Origin: DASZGI01 sp035938995
Lineage (GTDB): Bacteria; Actinomycetota; Actinomycetes; Streptomycetales; Catenulisporaceae
Assembly: GCF_035938995.1 (NCBI RefSeq)
Contig: NZ_DASZGI010000137.1
Span: 1-20,963, forward strand
DNA: 20,963 nucleotides
Direction: 5' to 3'
Part shown: positions 12,741-20,036 of the stretch, piece after piece
How positions within the stretch are numbered: position 1 is the first letter of the stretch
How the letters are laid out: each line of letters begins with the position of its first letter
Translations under genes and position numbers: made by a program
The notes under the pieces: generated by a model
What the model was told of the DNA's origin: nothing
Seen by the model: the letters and a program-made list of their open reading frames with translations, nothing else
The model's database searches: none

Positions 12741-14945
12741 ATGGGAACTATGCGTGACCGAACAGCCGACGAGGCGGAGCCCGAGCACTGGGACAGGCCC
12801 TGGCCGGGGCACTGGCACCCGCTCGGGGCGACCCCCGACGGGCAGGGAGTGAACTTCGCCCTCTGGGCGGCCGGAGCGACCGGCGTCGACCTGTGCTTAT
12901 TCGACGACGCCGGCCGCGAGTCCCGCGTTCCCCTGACCGAGTCCACGTTCCACACCTGGCACGGATACCTGCCCGGCGTCGAGCCCGGCCAGCGCTACGG
13001 CTTCCGGGTAGAGGGCCCGTGGGACCCGCTGCGCGGCCGCCGCTGGAACCCGGACAAGCTCCTGCTCGACCCGTACGCGCGCGCGGTGGAGGGCGACTTC
13101 GTCCTCGACGACGCGGTGTACGACTACGCCAAGGGGAACTGGCCGACCGACCTGTCGCGTCGGGACACCCGCGACTCGGCGGCGTTCGTGCCGCGCGGCA
13201 TCGTGATCGGCGACACCCCGGTGGACACCGGCACCCGGCCGCACATCCCGTGGGCCGAGACCGTCATCTACGAGCTGCACGTCAGGGGATTCACCCAGCG
13301 GCACCCGGGAGTGCCTGAGGAGCTGCGCGGAACCTACGCCGCGCTCGGCCATCCGGCTGCGCTGGATCACCTGCTCCATCTGGGTGTGACCGCGGTCGAG
13401 CTGCTGCCGATCCACCACTTCGTCTCCGAGCCGCACCTGCTAGCCCGCCGCATGAGCAACTACTGGGGCTACAACTCGCTCGGCTACTTCGCCCCGCACG
13501 CCGCCTACTCGGCCGCCGTGCGGCGCGGAACCCGCGGCGGCCAGGTGCACGAGTTCAAGGAGATGGTCGCCGCGCTGCACGCCGCCGGGATCGAGGTGAT
13601 CCTCGACGTCGTGTACAACCACACGGCCGAGGGCGGCGCGGACGGCCCTACGCTGTGCTTCCGCGGCATCGACAACGAGGGCTACTACCGGCTCGACGAG
13701 CGCGATCCGAGCCGCTACCTGGACTACACCGGCTGCGGCAACACGCTGAACGTCGTCCAGCCGCACGTCCTTCAGCTGATCACCGACTCGCTGCGGTACT
13801 GGGTCACCGAGATGGGTGTGGACGGGTTCCGCTTCGACCTCGCGTCCGCGCTGGCCCGCTCGTTCCACGACGTCGACAAACTGTCCGCGTTCCTGACCGT
13901 CATCGCCCAGGACCCGGTGCTCCAGCAGGTCAAGCTGATCGCCGAGCCCTGGGACGTCGGGCAGGGCGGCTACCAGGTGGGCGAGTTCCCGCCGCTGTGG
14001 ACCGAGTGGAACGACAAGTTCCGCGACACGGTGCGCGACTTCTGGCGCGGTGCCCGCACCGACGTGCGCGACCTGGCCTATCGCCTCTCCGGCTCGTCCG
14101 ACCTGTACCAGGACGACGGGCGCCGCCCCTACGCCTCGATCAACTTCGTCACCGCGCACGACGGCTTCACTCTGCGCGACCTGGTCACCTACGAGCGCAA
14201 GCACAACGAGGCGCACGGCGAGAACAACCGCGACGGCAACAACGACAACCGGTCGGCCAACTACGGGGTCGAGGGCGAAACCGACGACGAGGCCGTCAAC
14301 CTGCTGCGCCGCCGCCAGATCCGCAACGTGCTGGCCACGCTGGTGCTGGCGACCGGGGTGCCGATGATCACCGCCGGGGACGAGTTCGGCCGGACGCAGG
14401 GCGGCGACAACAACGCGTACTGCGTGGACAGCGAGATCAGCTGGGTGGACTGGTCGCTGCTGGACAAGGGCGAGTGGTCGAGCCTGCTGGACCTGGCCCG
14501 CCGCGTGGTCCACCTGCGCAGGCGGCACCCGGTGCTGCGGCAACGGGTGTTCTTCTCCGGGCAGCCGGCCTACCCCGGCGGGCTCCAGGACATCGCCTGG
14601 TTCCGCCCGGACGGCGAGGAGATGACCGACAGCGACTGGTTCGCCCCGGCCGCCGCGCTCGGGGTGTACCTCTCCGGCCAGGACATCCGCGGCCGCGGCC
14701 CGCACGGCGAGCGCATCACCGACGACAGCTTCCTGCTGGTCATGCACTCCGGCCCCGACGAGCAGGAATTCGTGCTGCCCGGCGACCCCTGGGCCCGCTG
14801 GTATCACAGCGTCATCGACACCACCCTGGAAGGCGACCCCGGCGAACGCGACGACGTGACCTACGACGGCGGCCAGCCGATAACACTGGCGCCCCGCTCG
14901 CTGATGCTCCTGCGCGCCGACCCGGAGGCCTGGTCGGCGACGTGA
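12741..14945 (+). CDS. glgX: Glycogen debranching enzyme GlgX
   Basis: GH13 isoamylase-type enzyme that cleaves alpha-1,6 branch stubs of limit dextrins left by glycogen phosphorylase. N-terminal CBM48-like domain (about 25-130), then the catalytic barrel. Region I is D-V-V-Y-N-H-T (289-295), region II G-F-R-F-D with nucleophile D366, region III A-E-P-W-D with acid/base E402, region IV T-A-H-D with D474; all catalytic residues are intact. Length (734) is usual for actinobacterial GlgX. Neither ATG 12741 nor in-frame ATG 12750 has a good ribosome-binding site; I give the longer form. Leu53 is encoded by TTA (12897-12899), a codon almost absent from high-GC actinomycete genes. Its stop overlaps a GTG (GTGA, 14942-14945) that could start a small ORF. 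It converges on glgP. Confidence 0.96.
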   Translation: MGTMRDRTADEAEPEHWDRPWPGHWHPLGATPDGQGVNFALWAAGATGVDLCLFDDAGRESRVPLTESTFHTWHGYLPGVEPGQRYGFRVEGPWDPLRGRRWNPDKLLLDPYARAVEGDFVLDDAVYDYAKGNWPTDLSRRDTRDSAAFVPRGIVIGDTPVDTGTRPHIPWAETVIYELHVRGFTQRHPGVPEELRGTYAALGHPAALDHLLHLGVTAVELLPIHHFVSEPHLLARRMSNYWGYNSLGYFAPHAAYSAAVRRGTRGGQVHEFKEMVAALHAAGIEVILDVVYNHTAEGGADGPTLCFRGIDNEGYYRLDERDPSRYLDYTGCGNTLNVVQPHVLQLITDSLRYWVTEMGVDGFRFDLASALARSFHDVDKLSAFLTVIAQDPVLQQVKLIAEPWDVGQGGYQVGEFPPLWTEWNDKFRDTVRDFWRGARTDVRDLAYRLSGSSDLYQDDGRRPYASINFVTAHDGFTLRDLVTYERKHNEAHGENNRDGNNDNRSANYGVEGETDDEAVNLLRRRQIRNVLATLVLATGVPMITAGDEFGRTQGGDNNAYCVDSEISWVDWSLLDKGEWSSLLDLARRVVHLRRRHPVLRQRVFFSGQPAYPGGLQDIAWFRPDGEEMTDSDWFAPAAALGVYLSGQDIRGRGPHGERITDDSFLLVMHSGPDEQEFVLPGDPWARWYHSVIDTTLEGDPGERDDVTYDGGQPITLAPRSLMLLRADPEAWSAT

Positions 14946-15295
14946 CACTGCATCCGCAGGACGAGCCGCAGACGAAGCAGCATCGCTTGTCGTTCACGGG
15001 CATCTTCTCGGCCGACCCCGACTTCGCCACGCGCTCGGCCGAGGTGCTACGGCGCGAACTCGGCGAGGCGAATACGACTGCGCCGGCCCCACCCGCGCAT
15101 CACGCGGGACAGGACCGGCGCAGCGAGTGGCGCTACCGCAGGGCGGAGTCGAGCGGCGAGGTGGCCACCACCGAGGGGGCCGGGAGGGCGGCGAGGCCCA
15201 GCTCGGCCGGGGTGGACAGCAGGGAGTGGCGGGGGACCACCCGGACGGTGTACCCGAACGGGCCGGAGCGGTCCAGCTCGACCACGCCCTCGTAG
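14942..15295 (+). CDS. Possible small coupled ORF or gene remnant after glgX
   Basis: A GTG overlapping the glgX stop (GTGA) opens a frame of 117 codons. Codons 1-44 (to about 15075) have G/C in most third positions and encode a plausible segment, K-Q-H-R-L-S-F-T-G-I-F-S-A-D-P-D-F-A then A-E-V-L-R-R-E-L-G-E. From memory this resembles the C-terminal tail of some actinobacterial ribbon-helix-helix (VapB/CopG-like) antitoxins, without the DNA-binding part. The rest runs antisense through the hairpin at 15078-15123 and the end of glgP and is probably not coding. It could be a real short peptide, an antitoxin remnant, or chance. No separate ribosome-binding site is visible beyond coupling to glgX. 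Confidence 0.28.
   Translation: MTLHPQDEPQTKQHRLSFTGIFSADPDFATRSAEVLRRELGEANTTAPAPPAHHAGQDRRSEWRYRRAESSGEVATTEGAGRAARPSSAGVDSREWRGTTRTVYPNGPERSSSTTPS
15078..15123. terminator. Two-tier bidirectional terminator between glgX and glgP
   Basis: An outer perfect 9-bp stem (CTGCGCCGG 15078-15086 with CCGGCGCAG 15115-15123) encloses an inner perfect 6-bp stem (CCCGCG 15092-15097 with CGCGGG 15103-15108, loop CATCA). It lies 132 bases after the glgX stop and 9 bases past the glgP stop on the other strand, an ideal position to stop both convergent transcripts. Confidence 0.7.
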
Positions 15296-17772
15296 CGGTT
15301 GCGGCCGAGGTCGTCCACTCCGTGCAGCTCCAGGGCCACGGTCTGGGTGTCGCGCAGCTGGTCGTACTCGTCCACCCGGCCGTAGACCGCCTGAACCTCC
15401 AAGTCGTCGGGGGCCAGCGGACCGAGCTGCACCAGTGCCCTGACCCGTAGCATGCCGCCGAGGCGCGGTGCGTCCGCGCCGCCCTCGGCCACTTCGGCGC
15501 CCTCGGCGTCTGTCGCCGCCGCGTCCACGTGCTCGATCGCCAGTGCCGGCCAGCCGTCGCGCAGTTTCTTGGTCCAGGTCGCCAGCTCCGCCGCGGCCCG
15601 GTAGCCGTCCGCGGACACCGCGCGGGCCGACTTCGCCGCCGGGGTGTAGAGCTGCTTGACGTAGTCCCGCACCATCCGGCTGGCCAGAACCTTCGGGCCG
15701 AGCGTGGTCAGGGTGTGCCGCACCATCTCGATCCAGCGGATCGGCAGATCGGCCGCGTCACGGTCGTAGAACCGGCGGCTGACGGAGTTCTCGATCAGGT
15801 CGTACAGCGCCGCGGCCTCGAGCTCGTCGCGCCGGTCCGGGTCCTCGATGCCGTCGGCGGTGGGGATCGCCCAGCCGTTCTCACCGTCGTACCACTCGTC
15901 CCACCAGCCGTCCCGGATGGACAGGTTCAGGCCGCCGTTGAGCGCCGCCTTCATCCCGGACGTCCCACAGGCCTCAAGCGGCCGCAGCGGGTTGTTGAGC
16001 CACACGTCGCAGCCGGGCAGCAGAACCTGCGCCATCGCCATGTCGTAGTCGGGCAGGAACACGATCCGGTGCCGCACGTGGGACTCGTCGGCGAACCTGA
16101 CCAGCTCCTGGATCAGCCGCTTGCCGCCCTCGTCGGCCGGGTGCGCCTTGCCCGCGATGACCAGCTGGACCGGGCGGTCCGAGTTCAGCAGCAGCGCGGT
16201 GAGCCGCTCCGGATCGCGCAGCATCAGGGTCAGCCGCTTGTACGACGGCACCCGGCGGGCGAAGCCGATGGTGAGCGCGTTCGGGTCGAGCACGTCCTCG
16301 GTCCAGCCCAGCTCCGCCTCCGAGGCGCCGCGGGCCAGCCAGGAGCGCTTGACCCGGCTGCGGGCCTCGCGCACCAGCTCGGCGCGCAGCCGGCAGCGGA
16401 TCTCCCAGATCGTCTTGTCCGAGAGCCGGTCCACCGCCTGGAAGGGCTCGGCGAACAGCGTCCCCGGGCCCAGCTCCCGCTCGGCCAGCTCGAACACCGA
16501 GGGGTGTACCCAGGTCTCCGCGTGCACGCCGTTGGTCACCGAGGAGATCGGCACCTCGGGAGCGTCGAATCCGGGCCACAGCCCGCCGAACATCTCCCGG
16601 GAGACCTGCCCGTGCAGCAGCGAGACGCCGTTCGCCCGCTGCGCCAGCCGCAGGCCCATGACCGCCATGTTGAAGCAGCCCGGGTCGCCGCCCGGGTAGT
16701 CCTCGGCGCCGAGCGCCAGCACGTCGTCGGCCCGCACGCCGGGGTTGGTGTTGTCGCCGCCGAAATGCTGCGCGACCAGGTCCTTGGCGAACCGGTCGAT
16801 GCCGGCGGGCACCGGGGTGTGCGTGGTGAACAGGGTTCCGGCGCGCACCGCGGCGAGCGCGGTGCCGAACTCGAGGCCCTGCTCCTCGGTCAGCTCCCTG
16901 ATCCGCTCGATGCCGAGGAAGCCGGCGTGGCCCTCGTTGGTGTGGTAGACCTCCGGCTCGGGGGTCTCGGTGATCCGGCAGTACGCGCGCACCGCCCGGA
17001 TCCCGCCGATGCCCAGCAGCATCTCCTGGTGCAGCCGGTGCTCGCTGGACCCGCCGTAGAGCCGGTCGGTGATCTCCCGGCCGCCGTCGGCGTTCTCCTC
17101 GATGTCGGTGTCGAGCAGCAGCAGCGGCACCCGGCCGACCCGGGCGAGCCAGACCTGGGCGACCAGCTCGCGCAGGTTGGGCAGCCCGATGGTGATCTTC
17201 AGCGCGCTCCCGTCGAGCTCTCGCACCCGGGTGAGCGGCAGGTTGTCCGGGTCGACCAGCGGATAGGTCTCCAGCTGCCAGCCGTCGCGGGAGAGCGACT
17301 GGCGGAAGTACCCGTGCTTGTACAGCAGTCCGACCCCGATCAGCGGCACGCCCAGGTCGGAGGCGGCCTTGAGGTGGTCGCCGGCCAGGATGCCGAGGCC
17401 GCCCGAGTACTGCGGCAGCACCCCGGTGATTCCGTACTCCGGGGAGAAGTACGCGACGCCGCGCGGGGCGTCGGACAGCGACTGGTACCACTTCGGCTCG
17501 GTCAGGTAAGCGCTCAGGTTCGCGGCGGCGTCGGCGATCCGCGCGGTGAAGCGGCCGTCGGCGGCGAGCACCGCGAGGCGCTCGGTCCGCACGGCGCCGA
17601 GCAGGCGCACCGGATCGTGGCCGACGGCTTCCCACTGCCTGGGGTCCACGGCGGCGAACAGGTCGCGGGTGGGCGCGTGCCAGGACCACCGGAGGTTGGC
17701 CGCGAGCTCGGCGAGCGGGGCCAGCGGTTCGGGGAGCACGGTGCGGACGGTGAATCGTCGGATAGCCCTCAT
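15133..17772 (-). CDS. glgP: Alpha-glucan (glycogen/maltodextrin) phosphorylase
   Basis: GT35 phosphorylase that releases glucose 1-phosphate from non-reducing ends of alpha-1,4-glucan. It is the bacterial short type: an N-terminal DUF3417 domain (about 13-112) precedes the phosphorylase core. S-G-G-L-G-I-L-A-G-D-H-L-K-A-A-S-D-L-G (123-141) forms part of the active site. Near the C-terminal half E-A-C-G-T-S-G-M-K gives K608, the pyridoxal-phosphate lysine. N-E-G-H-A-G-F and T-T-H-T-P-V-P-A-G are also intact. Length 879 is normal for the actinobacterial form, with a variable Ala/Glu-rich patch near 750-775. The ATG at 17772 has only a G-run (CGGGGGC) as a ribosome-binding site. It is divergent from glgE, the arrangement seen in Streptomyces, so synthesis and breakdown of glucan share a control region. 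Confidence 0.96.
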   Translation of the reverse strand: MRAIRRFTVRTVLPEPLAPLAELAANLRWSWHAPTRDLFAAVDPRQWEAVGHDPVRLLGAVRTERLAVLAADGRFTARIADAAANLSAYLTEPKWYQSLSDAPRGVAYFSPEYGITGVLPQYSGGLGILAGDHLKAASDLGVPLIGVGLLYKHGYFRQSLSRDGWQLETYPLVDPDNLPLTRVRELDGSALKITIGLPNLRELVAQVWLARVGRVPLLLLDTDIEENADGGREITDRLYGGSSEHRLHQEMLLGIGGIRAVRAYCRITETPEPEVYHTNEGHAGFLGIERIRELTEEQGLEFGTALAAVRAGTLFTTHTPVPAGIDRFAKDLVAQHFGGDNTNPGVRADDVLALGAEDYPGGDPGCFNMAVMGLRLAQRANGVSLLHGQVSREMFGGLWPGFDAPEVPISSVTNGVHAETWVHPSVFELAERELGPGTLFAEPFQAVDRLSDKTIWEIRCRLRAELVREARSRVKRSWLARGASEAELGWTEDVLDPNALTIGFARRVPSYKRLTLMLRDPERLTALLLNSDRPVQLVIAGKAHPADEGGKRLIQELVRFADESHVRHRIVFLPDYDMAMAQVLLPGCDVWLNNPLRPLEACGTSGMKAALNGGLNLSIRDGWWDEWYDGENGWAIPTADGIEDPDRRDELEAAALYDLIENSVSRRFYDRDAADLPIRWIEMVRHTLTTLGPKVLASRMVRDYVKQLYTPAAKSARAVSADGYRAAAELATWTKKLRDGWPALAIEHVDAAATDAEGAEVAEGGADAPRLGGMLRVRALVQLGPLAPDDLEVQAVYGRVDEYDQLRDTQTVALELHGVDDLGRNRYEGVVELDRSGPFGYTVRVVPRHSLLSTPAELGLAALPAPSVVATSPLDSALR

Positions 17773-17783
17773 GCCCCCGGACG

Positions 17784-17832
17784 TTAGCGGCTTTCGCTAA
17801 AAGATCGCGAGATGACTGCACCAGCCGCTAAA
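17784..17832. promoter_or_regulatory. TTAGCG half-site cluster in the glgP/glgE divergent promoter region
   Basis: TTAGCG-GCTTT-CGCTAA (17784-17800) is a perfect 6-bp inverted repeat 11 bases upstream of the glgP start. A third copy of the half-site, CGCTAAA, lies at 17826-17832 (also at 17795-17801). TAGCGGCT (17785-17792) and AGCCGCTA (17823-17830) form a further 8-bp inverted pair spaced by 30 bases. A dimeric repressor binding one or both pairs, possibly with looping, is a reasonable inference; the protein is unknown. Confidence 0.45.
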
Positions 17833-17925
17833 GCCGGGCGGAAGCCCAGTGCGGTCGCGCGCTCCGGCACTGCGCCGTTCAGAGCTCCCCTGACGCCCCG
17901 TTCGCGTGCACGGCCCGAAATCGGA

Positions 17926-17938
17926 TATGTATCGGGCA
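17926..17938 (+). promoter_or_regulatory. Possible leaderless promoter of glgE
   Basis: TATGTA (17926-17931) lies exactly 6 bases before the ATG at 17938, so a transcript from it would begin at or near the start codon. No Shine-Dalgarno sequence precedes this ATG. The -35 region (TTCGCG, 17901-17906, 19-base spacer) is poor, so confidence is modest. Confidence 0.35.
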
Positions 17939-19920
17939 TGAGCATCGGACGCATCCCCGTCGTCGACGTCCAGCCCCGGATCCTCGACGGCGCACGCCCG
18001 GCCAAAGCGGTGCCCGGCGAGATCTTCCAGGTCACCGCCACCGTGTTCCGCGAGGGTCATGACGCCGTCGCCGCGAACGTGGTCCTGACCGGCCCGGGCG
18101 GCGAGCACGGGCCCTGGGCCCTGATGTACGAGCTGGCCCCCGGTACGGACCGGTATGGCGCCCATGTCTCCGCGGACCGCCGCGGCGAGTGGACGTTCCA
18201 CGTGGAGGCGTGGGCGGACCCGATGGGCACCTGGTACCACGACGCCCGGATCAAGATTCCTGCCCGTATGGACATCGAGCTGGTCTTCGAGGAGGGGGCC
18301 CGGCTGTTCGAGCGGGCCGCCGCGGCCGAGCCGGTCATGGACGACCCGGACGGCGCCGCGGAGCTGGCCGCGGTCGCCGAGTTCCTGCGCGACCAGCGCG
18401 TGCCGGCCGAGGCGCGGCTGGTCCGGGCGGAGATGGAGCGGACGCACCGTGCGGTGGCGGCGCGTCCGGTGCGGGACATGGTGACCGCGAGCGAGCGCTG
18501 CCCGCTGCGGGTCGACCGGACCCGGGCCCTGTTCGGATCCTGGTACGAGCTGTTCCCGCGGTCCGAGGGCGCCGTGGTGGACCCGACCGGGAAGCGGCCG
18601 CCGAAGCCGGGCACCCTGCGCACCGCCGCCGAGCGGCTGCCGGAGGTCGCCAAGATGGGCTTCGACGTGGTCTACCTGCCGCCGGTCCACCCGATCGGCG
18701 CGGCGTTCCGCAAGGGCCCGAACAACTCGACCACGGCGGCGCCCGGGGACGTCGGCTCGCCCTGGGCCATCGGCTCGCCGGAGGGCGGGCACGACGCGAT
18801 CCATCCGGAGCTGGGCACCTTCAAGGACTTCGACTTCTTCGTCGAACGGGCGGCCGGGCTGGGCCTGGAGGTCGCGCTGGACTTCGCGCTGCAGTGCTCG
18901 CCGGACCACCCGTGGGTTCTCAAGCACCCGGACTGGTTCAAGCACCGGCCGGACGGGACCATCGCCTACGCCGAGAACCCGCCGAAGAAGTACCAGGACA
19001 TCTACCCGCTCGACTTCGACGGGCCGGGCGTGCTCCCGGCGATCCTCGAGGAGTGCGAGCGGGTGCTGCGTCTGTGGATGTCGCACGGGGTGCGGATCTT
19101 CCGGGTCGACAATCCGCATACCAAGCCGGTGATGTTCTGGGAGCGGCTGCTCGACCGGATCCACGCCACCGACCCGGACGTGCTCTTCCTGGCAGAGGCC
19201 TTCACCCGGCCGGCGATGCTCACCACCCTGGCCAAGATCGGCTTCCACCAGTCGTACACCTACTTCACCTGGCGTAACACTCAAAGCGAGCTTAAGGAGT
19301 ACGCCTCGCAGCTGGCCCACGACAGCGGCGCGTATCTGCGCCCGAATTTTTTCGTTAACACCCCGGACATCCTGCATGCCTACCTTCAGGAGGGTGGCCG
19401 CGCGGCGTTCGTGGTGCGCGCGGTCCTCGCCGCGACACTCAGCCCGACCTGGGGCGTCTATGCTGGATACGAGCTTTGCGAGAACGTCCCGGTGCGGCCG
19501 GGCAGCGAGGAGTACCTCGACTCGGAGAAATACCAGCTGCGCCCGCGCGATTGGGCTGGTGCGCTGGCCGAGGGAAGGTCCCTAGCTCCGCTTCTCGCCC
19601 GGCTGAACACCCTGCGCCGCGAACACCCCGCACTCCAAGGATTACGTAATCTGCAATTCCACTCCGCAGACAGCGATGCTGTGCTGTGCTACTCCAAACG
19701 CACAGACGACGACATGGTCTTGGCAGTGGTGAACCTGGACCCGCACCGCACGGTCGAGGCCACCGTCTCGCTGGACCTGTCGGCACTCGGCCTCGGCTGG
19801 GACGACCGCTTCACGGTCCGCGATGAGCTGACCGGCGCGGTCTTCCAGTGGGGCCGGGACAACTTCATCCGGCTCGACCCCCGCGTGCAGTCCGCGCACC
19901 TGCTCACCTGGCATAGATAA
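17938..19920 (+). CDS. glgE: Alpha-1,4-glucan:maltose-1-phosphate maltosyltransferase GlgE
   Basis: GH13_3 enzyme that extends alpha-1,4-glucan with maltosyl units from maltose 1-phosphate. The nucleophile is D391 in F-R-V-D-N-P-H-T-K-P, the acid/base E420 in L-A-E-A-F-T-R-P, and the third acid D477 in V-N-T-P-D-I. Each is displaced by exactly 3 from D394/E423/D480 of S. coelicolor GlgE. The N-terminal domain begins G-R-I-P-V-V-D-V-Q-P, as in homologues. I choose ATG 17938 (660 residues): the 42-codon in-frame extension back to ATG 17812 has much weaker third-position GC (about 57%) and low-complexity Ala/Arg/Pro content, and it would cover the promoter region. Leu569 is a TTA codon (19642-19644), within a 3' part containing several A/T-ending codons. 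It heads the glgE-treS unit. Confidence 0.95.
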   Translation: MSIGRIPVVDVQPRILDGARPAKAVPGEIFQVTATVFREGHDAVAANVVLTGPGGEHGPWALMYELAPGTDRYGAHVSADRRGEWTFHVEAWADPMGTWYHDARIKIPARMDIELVFEEGARLFERAAAAEPVMDDPDGAAELAAVAEFLRDQRVPAEARLVRAEMERTHRAVAARPVRDMVTASERCPLRVDRTRALFGSWYELFPRSEGAVVDPTGKRPPKPGTLRTAAERLPEVAKMGFDVVYLPPVHPIGAAFRKGPNNSTTAAPGDVGSPWAIGSPEGGHDAIHPELGTFKDFDFFVERAAGLGLEVALDFALQCSPDHPWVLKHPDWFKHRPDGTIAYAENPPKKYQDIYPLDFDGPGVLPAILEECERVLRLWMSHGVRIFRVDNPHTKPVMFWERLLDRIHATDPDVLFLAEAFTRPAMLTTLAKIGFHQSYTYFTWRNTQSELKEYASQLAHDSGAYLRPNFFVNTPDILHAYLQEGGRAAFVVRAVLAATLSPTWGVYAGYELCENVPVRPGSEEYLDSEKYQLRPRDWAGALAEGRSLAPLLARLNTLRREHPALQGLRNLQFHSADSDAVLCYSKRTDDDMVLAVVNLDPHRTVEATVSLDLSALGLGWDDRFTVRDELTGAVFQWGRDNFIRLDPRVQSAHLLTWHR

Positions 19921-20036
19921 ACGCACAGATGACAGGCGGTGTGCGGCTCGGCGTGCGGCCGGGCTGCTCGAGCACCGCCCCGCACCGCCACCCTCACCCG
20001 TGCACCACATGGTGCTCCTCGCACACTGGAGTAGCC
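19921..20036. other. glgE-treS intergenic region with palindrome
   Basis: 116 bases without a gene. GCACCA-CA-TGGTGC (20002-20015) is a perfect inverted repeat just upstream of the treS ribosome-binding site (GGAG, 20028-20031). It could be an operator or a small mRNA hairpin. The GC-rich stretch 19937-19990 can fold weakly but shows no clean terminator. Confidence 0.4.

Noticed and set aside
13440..14948. Long minus-strand open frame opposite glgX
   Set aside because: Same GC-bias artefact; no motif and no ribosome-binding site.
15529..17787. Very long open frame on the plus strand antisense to glgP
   Set aside because: High-GC genes keep antisense frames open. The product is a Val/Arg/Leu/Gln-rich sequence without family motifs, while the minus strand encodes a complete phosphorylase.
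17797..19377. Long minus-strand open frame opposite glgE
   Set aside because: Antisense artefact of GC bias; the plus strand holds an intact GlgE with all catalytic residues.
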